From positions 1 to 37,259 of the forward strand of contig JBCCSZ010000025.1 of the NCBI GenBank assembly GCA_039199225.1: DNA of 37,259 nt, read 5' to 3'. Position numbers and translations under genes: made by a program. Positions 32,523 through 37,259 of this stretch are shown one piece after another. Positions within the stretch are counted from its first letter, which is position 1. Each line of letters starts with the position of its first letter. The notes below the pieces were generated by a model. It saw nothing but the letters and a program-made list of their open reading frames with translations. It was not told where the DNA came from and did not search any database. This DNA comes from JBCCSZ01 sp039199225. GTDB lineage: Bacteria > Bacteroidota > Bacteroidia > Chitinophagales > Saprospiraceae.

Positions 32523-35500
32523 TTGACGACTAGAACCATCACACTGTTTTTGGCCCTTTTTGTGTTGACCGCCGGAGCATTCGGCCAAAACATCAATTTT
32601 TCGACCCTTGAATCGAAAGACGGGCTGTCTCAAAGCTCCGTTACCCACATCTTACAGGATCGGGACGGCTTCATGTGGTTTGCCACACAGGTGGGCATCG
32701 ATCGATACGATGGTTGGAAGTTTGAACCGGTCGAAAACCTCGATAAGCAGCTCATCAACCGTTTTACCCTCCTCCAAGACTTCGATGACGACCACATTCT
32801 GACGGGCATTGGCAAGCAACTCTACCTTGTCCATAAGCGCAATCTGAAGGCAAAGCGGATTGTATTTAGCCAAGAACAACAAATCGACGGCTCCATTCTG
32901 GCAGTCTTCCAATCGCAGGGTGGCTACCTCCTATTCACCGCCAAAAAAGTTTATCGTACCCAAAGCGACATTAGGAGTTTGTCGGGACCATTCACCCTTT
33001 TTGACAAGTCTACCAGCAAAAGAGTCACGAAGGTTGTACAGACTGGACCGGATGAATTCATCATCGGGACGAATGAGGGATTTTACAGCTTTGATGCGAC
33101 CAATAACAAGCTGAAGATGTTGAACAGGGAATTGTCTGTAACGGCCCTGTTTCTGTCCAAAGATTCGCTACTGTACATTGGCAGTGACTACATGTACATG
33201 TCTGCCTATGATCTCAAAAAGAAAGAGCAGCTTAACATATTGAATAAAGTGAGTGACGACCCGGTGCAACATTCCCGTGCAGCCATCACCAGTTTATTCA
33301 TAGATGATGAAAATCGACTGTGGGCAGGAACGGCATTCGCGGGCCTTTACCTCTACAAAATCGATCTGCAAAATCCGTTGATTATTCAGCTGAGCAACGA
33401 TCTGCTTTGTCGCGCCAATAGCACACAGCATCAAAAAATCAGCAGCGATAAAATCACCAGTATCGCCATGTCCAAAGACAGTGTCGTTTGGGTGGGGACG
33501 CATGCCGGTGGTGTCAATTATTGGCAAAAGCACAAACAATTTTTCCAGCACCACTTCAAAGGACTCTACATTGGTAAGAACCTCAAAGGTGTCATTGGTA
33601 AGGGAGAGTCTGATACTTTGATTTCTTACAACAACTATGTATTGGGACTGTGGTGTCGCAACAAAGACCAACTTTTGGTAGGCGGCGAAGATGGATTGTC
33701 TTTAGTAGACTTGCAAAACGACTTCATCCTTCAACGGTTTTTCCCAGCCGACAACTCCTTGGATGCCAAGATGGTATATGCGGTTGTTCCCGACTCCACC
33801 GATCAGAAAAGCCTCATCCTGGGTACTGGCAATGGGCTTTATCGTTTGATGTTATCAGACATTGGACTGGGAAAAAGAAAGGGGACATACAAGAAAATCC
33901 CCACCGAAAAGCTCGATACTGCCATCTCCATGATCTATTACAACAAGCAACTGGCTGAGTGGTGGGTCAGCAGTCGGGGCCATCAACATGTGACTGTACT
34001 TAACGAAAATTTTGCATTCAAGCGACGGATTTCTTTTTCAGAAAAAGTCAAAGAGGAGGACGAAAAAGAGAGGGTCAGCTTCATTCAAAATGTGGCGATC
34101 GATACGACCAACTACATCCTCGTGGCAACAACCCAAGCCATATACTTTTATTCTAGCCTGAATCCGCAAGATACTTTCCGACTCAAGACAAACGCGCATG
34201 TCACCTGTGCGGTACAGACCAGCGATCGCAAATTCTTGTGGATGGGAACAGACCGAGCGGGCTTATACAAATTTCAACTTGACCAATTGGCTTTGGAGGA
34301 TAAAGACCGCCACATGTCGGATTTCATTGACTTGCAAAAAAACAATCTGCCACGAGAAGTAGCTTACGCCATTTTTAAAGATCGCTTCGACAACCTCTGG
34401 ATGTCCACCAATCACGGAGTCCAACAGATCGATCCAGAGCGTAAGTTGATCAACTTATACCGGCAGACCACAGGGCTACAGGGGAGTGAATTCAACTCTG
34501 GTGCTTTTTGCAGCTGGCGAGACAGCGTATTTTTTATTGGAGGGGTCAATGGCGTATCTTCTTTTATACCTGCAGAGATGATTAAGTCTGATGGGGCTTC
34601 TCCTTCTCGTCTGACGATTAAAATCAACTTTCCGGGTTTGGATACTTCCAGTTCAAGTTATGCTCTTTACAACTATTCTGACCTTCGGGGCGACACAACG
34701 ATTGAGCTGCCCAGACTTCCCAATGAATTCAACTACCTCAAGCTCAACTTCACCCTCCCGCGCTACCACAATCCACAGAACAACCAGTTTTGGGTTCGAT
34801 TCAGAAATAAAAACTACTACGCGAATAAAGGTGAAATCATATTCGAGCAGAATATTTTTGAAAAAAGCTCTTATGGCCGCGACAACGATCTCATCATACA
34901 ATACCGCCATGGCAACAGTGATTGGAGCAAGGAAATACACCTATCCATTGGCCGAAGGCGGCTGACCTTGTGGTCTTTGGTTCTCATACTGTTTTTTACA
35001 ACAATAGGTGGTGGAATTCTATTGGCCCTGTTTTTAAGGCAGCGCACTTATCGAAAACTGTCAGATACAAAAGATCGCATCAACACCATTTCCAGATTAG
35101 AAACCAAAGAGGAATTGGTCTGGCAAGCTATGGTTCATCTAATTCAAGACTTCGACTATGTCGTTTTTTCCTTTGTCGACTTCAACAAAAAGCGCATCAC
35201 CTCTGAGTATACTAAATGTAAAAGTGTCAGTATATACGATCCAAAAATGTGGAAGGAAAGGTCTAAGTACGATCTGAATGAAAAAGACATCCTCTGTCAA
35301 ATTGTTCAATTGAGTGATTCGGCCATCGTCATAAGAAATGAAATCCTCAATGAGAATATTGATCCCGAAGGTGCCATAAATGAGGAGATCAGCCAGGAGT
35401 ACGACCACCACAAACTGGTCAGGCTATACGTCCCCATTATCCACCGAGCGGTCGATTCAGAGGATTTAGAAATACCCATTATTGAAAAAAAGAATGCACC

Positions 35501-37259
35501 TTCTCATCAAGCAGAAATGATTCGAGACCAAGTTTTGGGTGTCATCGAAGTGGGCTTGCGACCAAAAATCTGGCAAGACCTTCGACTGGTCAAAACAGGT
35601 GTTCGCATACTCGCAAAAATTCCTTCCATCGGTGGTTTCCTAAGCACGCTGGAATATTTGAAAAGTCGGGAAATTCAATTAAAGCTCTATGCCGATAATT
35701 TTGCTCAGCCCTACTACCGAGCATTGCTAAAAGAAAATCGCAGAGACTTCTACGATGAGATTATTGATCCGATAGAAGATACCGAATTGGATCACTTCGA
35801 ATTCATGGAAAAGCTGCTGAGTGCCATCGCACAAAAAATTGGTGTGAAATATGGCAATGTTTCTTTTCGAACTTTCAATACACCAGCATTTGACATGCGG
35901 GATTCAGAAAATATTTTTTACGGCCCCGATTACGATCAAACAGTAGTCGCCCAAAGCCTAAAAAATTTTGAAGATCAAAACGCTGGCAAAACAGGAATCA
36001 TCCGCTATGTAGCAGAATTCAAAGACACCTACTACACCAACAATGCAAAGGAAGACGACAAATACGTCATGGTAAAGGAGGAGGTTCATTCCGAGATGTC
36101 GGCACCTATGAAAGATAAATACGGAATTGTCTACGGTGTCTTTTCGCTCTCTTCAGTTCACAAGAATTTTTTCAATGAAGTACTGGTAAATACCATTAAA
36201 AAAGTCGTAGAAAAAGCTACGCAATCTTTTATTCAGAAAAAGGAATCCAATACGCTGACACAGTTGATGCAGCCCTTCAATATTTTCTCTCGCAACAACA
36301 ATCGCATTTACAAAAATGCGGTAGAGGCACTGCAAAAATATTTTCAGTCGGATTACATTTGTGTTTGGACCAGAGACCTTGGCTCATTGGACAGTACCCG
36401 CTTTTTACTTTCGGATGCCAGCTCTAAAGCGATACAAGAAGAACATAGGGAAAGAGGATATTTAGACAATAACATCAGTGATGAAATTCAGCAGAAAAAT
36501 ATTGATATACCCATTCAGATCCAGCAGGTCAAAGATTATAAAAATACGGATGCGCGCATTTACAAAATTGCCAAAGCAATGGAGTTCAAGTCGTACATCG
36601 TCATCAGTATTATTGTAGAAAAACGAATCGAAGGTTTCATCAATATTTTCTCTAAGCGAAAAGTAGCGAAAAGAGAAATCTCCCAACACGCCAATGAATT
36701 TCTAGAAAACTTCACCAAGAAAATAAGTGTTGCCATTCAGCATGCGCAGCTGATCAATGCGATCATTAAAATTTCAGAATCCCTCACCAAGCGGCAGCTG
36801 TACGATCCACTGCAGGAGATTGTAGAACGCGCTTATGAATTGATGCCTTCTACGCAATCCATCGTTCTGTTCACTTATCACGGGGAAGAAATAAAAATGA
36901 AAAATAGCCGCCATGCCGGTGAACTACCACCTTCGGACAACGATCCAGAAAAACGCGCCAATATTGCCAACTACGTCATTGAGCACGACACCCAGTGGAT
37001 CACGTCTGCAAAGCAGCACGATGAAATTGTTGTGAAAGCCAATCCCAATTTGAAAGACTTGGAGAAAACATTTTGGCGCATTAATAAAATCCAGTCCGTT
37101 GCTGCTGTCCGTTTGGAATACGATGATAGAACTTTTGGCGTTATGTTTTTTAACTATACCGACCAAAAAGACTTTAACAAGAAGGACGCCAGACGAATCA
37201 TCGAAGCATTTACCAACTTGGCTACAACGGCCTTGATTAATGAAGACTACATCAAAAAA
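32523..37259 (+). CDS. Giant sensor protein: propeller ectodomain, one TM helix, tandem GAF-like domains (partial)
   Basis: The frame is open from TTG 32523-32525 to the right edge (1579 codons). TTG is the only sensible start, since a TAG lies at 32502 and no ATG intervenes before the propeller. Residues 1-20 are a signal peptide (AFG/Q). About residues 22-690 hold two-component-regulator propeller repeats (GLSQSSVTHILQDRDGFMWF, then RLWAGTAFAGLYLYK-type repeats). About 715-810 resemble a Y_Y_Y-type beta-sandwich. A membrane helix is at about 814-838. The cytoplasmic side has several GAF-like domains (for example MSAPMKDKYGIVYGVFSLSS and VAAVRLEYDDRTFGVMFF). No histidine-kinase, GGDEF or HTH motif is reached, so the output lies beyond the window or is absent. 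It is a probable extracellular-glycan or small-molecule sensor. Function is inference. Confidence 0.88.
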   Translation, partial: MTTRTITLFLALFVLTAGAFGQNINFSTLESKDGLSQSSVTHILQDRDGFMWFATQVGIDRYDGWKFEPVENLDKQLINRFTLLQDFDDDHILTGIGKQLYLVHKRNLKAKRIVFSQEQQIDGSILAVFQSQGGYLLFTAKKVYRTQSDIRSLSGPFTLFDKSTSKRVTKVVQTGPDEFIIGTNEGFYSFDATNNKLKMLNRELSVTALFLSKDSLLYIGSDYMYMSAYDLKKKEQLNILNKVSDDPVQHSRAAITSLFIDDENRLWAGTAFAGLYLYKIDLQNPLIIQLSNDLLCRANSTQHQKISSDKITSIAMSKDSVVWVGTHAGGVNYWQKHKQFFQHHFKGLYIGKNLKGVIGKGESDTLISYNNYVLGLWCRNKDQLLVGGEDGLSLVDLQNDFILQRFFPADNSLDAKMVYAVVPDSTDQKSLILGTGNGLYRLMLSDIGLGKRKGTYKKIPTEKLDTAISMIYYNKQLAEWWVSSRGHQHVTVLNENFAFKRRISFSEKVKEEDEKERVSFIQNVAIDTTNYILVATTQAIYFYSSLNPQDTFRLKTNAHVTCAVQTSDRKFLWMGTDRAGLYKFQLDQLALEDKDRHMSDFIDLQKNNLPREVAYAIFKDRFDNLWMSTNHGVQQIDPERKLINLYRQTTGLQGSEFNSGAFCSWRDSVFFIGGVNGVSSFIPAEMIKSDGASPSRLTIKINFPGLDTSSSSYALYNYSDLRGDTTIELPRLPNEFNYLKLNFTLPRYHNPQNNQFWVRFRNKNYYANKGEIIFEQNIFEKSSYGRDNDLIIQYRHGNSDWSKEIHLSIGRRRLTLWSLVLILFFTTIGGGILLALFLRQRTYRKLSDTKDRINTISRLETKEELVWQAMVHLIQDFDYVVFSFVDFNKKRITSEYTKCKSVSIYDPKMWKERSKYDLNEKDILCQIVQLSDSAIVIRNEILNENIDPEGAINEEISQEYDHHKLVRLYVPIIHRAVDSEDLEIPIIEKKNAPSHQAEMIRDQVLGVIEVGLRPKIWQDLRLVKTGVRILAKIPSIGGFLSTLEYLKSREIQLKLYADNFAQPYYRALLKENRRDFYDEIIDPIEDTELDHFEFMEKLLSAIAQKIGVKYGNVSFRTFNTPAFDMRDSENIFYGPDYDQTVVAQSLKNFEDQNAGKTGIIRYVAEFKDTYYTNNAKEDDKYVMVKEEVHSEMSAPMKDKYGIVYGVFSLSSVHKNFFNEVLVNTIKKVVEKATQSFIQKKESNTLTQLMQPFNIFSRNNNRIYKNAVEALQKYFQSDYICVWTRDLGSLDSTRFLLSDASSKAIQEEHRERGYLDNNISDEIQQKNIDIPIQIQQVKDYKNTDARIYKIAKAMEFKSYIVISIIVEKRIEGFINIFSKRKVAKREISQHANEFLENFTKKISVAIQHAQLINAIIKISESLTKRQLYDPLQEIVERAYELMPSTQSIVLFTYHGEEIKMKNSRHAGELPPSDNDPEKRANIANYVIEHDTQWITSAKQHDEIVVKANPNLKDLEKTFWRINKIQSVAAVRLEYDDRTFGVMFFNYTDQKDFNKKDARRIIEAFTNLATTALINEDYIKK

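Noticed and set aside
1..37259. CRISPR arrays, insertion sequences, tRNA/rRNA genes, integrases or attachment sites
   Set aside because: None were recognised on either strand by reading; a search by tRNAscan-SE, ISfinder-type profiles and CRISPR tools would be needed to exclude them fully.

Overview
The window looks like a chromosomal segment of a Bacteroidetes (Bacteroidota) bacterium, probably of the Saprospiria type. The evidence is a fused LpxC-FabZ gene, a type IX secretion (T9SS) sorting domain, NagB fused to a PIG-L deacetylase, ECF sigma/membrane-protein pairs, TAnnTTTG-like -7 promoter elements, no Shine-Dalgarno sequences, and a large reg_prop sensor. Base composition is near 50% GC by eye. 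No rRNA, tRNA, insertion sequence, integrase or CRISPR array was found. The species is not determinable by reading alone.

Layout. (1) 1-4715, minus: a giant SpvB/TcB-like RHS (YD-repeat) secreted protein running off the left edge, preceded in the same operon by a small T9SS-sorted protein that carries a single YD repeat. (2) 5104-7928, minus: lipid A genes, lpxC/fabZ fusion then lpxA, then an orphan ABC ATPase whose start overlaps lpxA. (3) 8313-25594, plus: an extracytoplasmic sugar-oxidation and glycan island. It holds two large paralogous multidomain proteins (ThuA-like, PQQ-type sugar dehydrogenase propeller, PKD, cytochrome c, carbohydrate-binding-like tail) flanking a xylose-isomerase-like TIM barrel; a NagB-PIG-L fusion; a small lipoprotein; a GMC dehydrogenase with a three-Cys cluster motif plus its TAT-exported small subunit; a hydroxypyruvate-isomerase-like TIM barrel with a premature stop; an LRR-like protein; an OmpA-like domain protein; and a lipoprotein sulfatase. 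(4) 25588-28315, minus: a coiled-coil protein, an acidic-tagged lipoprotein, and an ECF sigma factor overlapping a four-helix membrane protein. (5) 28575-32413, plus: a GlgX-type debranching enzyme and an MsbA-like ABC exporter 14 bases apart. (6) 32523 to the right edge, plus: a giant TTG-started sensor with a propeller ectodomain, one membrane helix and tandem GAF-like domains, truncated by the window.

How the genes may work together (inference). The central island reads as a periplasmic oxidative route for sugars or glycosides. The GMC/small-subunit pair resembles FAD-dependent glucose or glucoside-3-dehydrogenases, where a TAT-signalled hitchhiker subunit exports the flavoprotein and a [3Fe-4S] cluster passes electrons to cytochrome c. 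The two PQQ-propeller proteins carry their own cytochrome c domain. ThuA-like and TIM-barrel isomerase/epimerase proteins could process the oxidised sugars. The sulfatase and NagB-PIG-L suggest that sulfated and amino sugars are also handled. No TonB receptor/SusD pair or glycoside hydrolase other than GlgX is visible.
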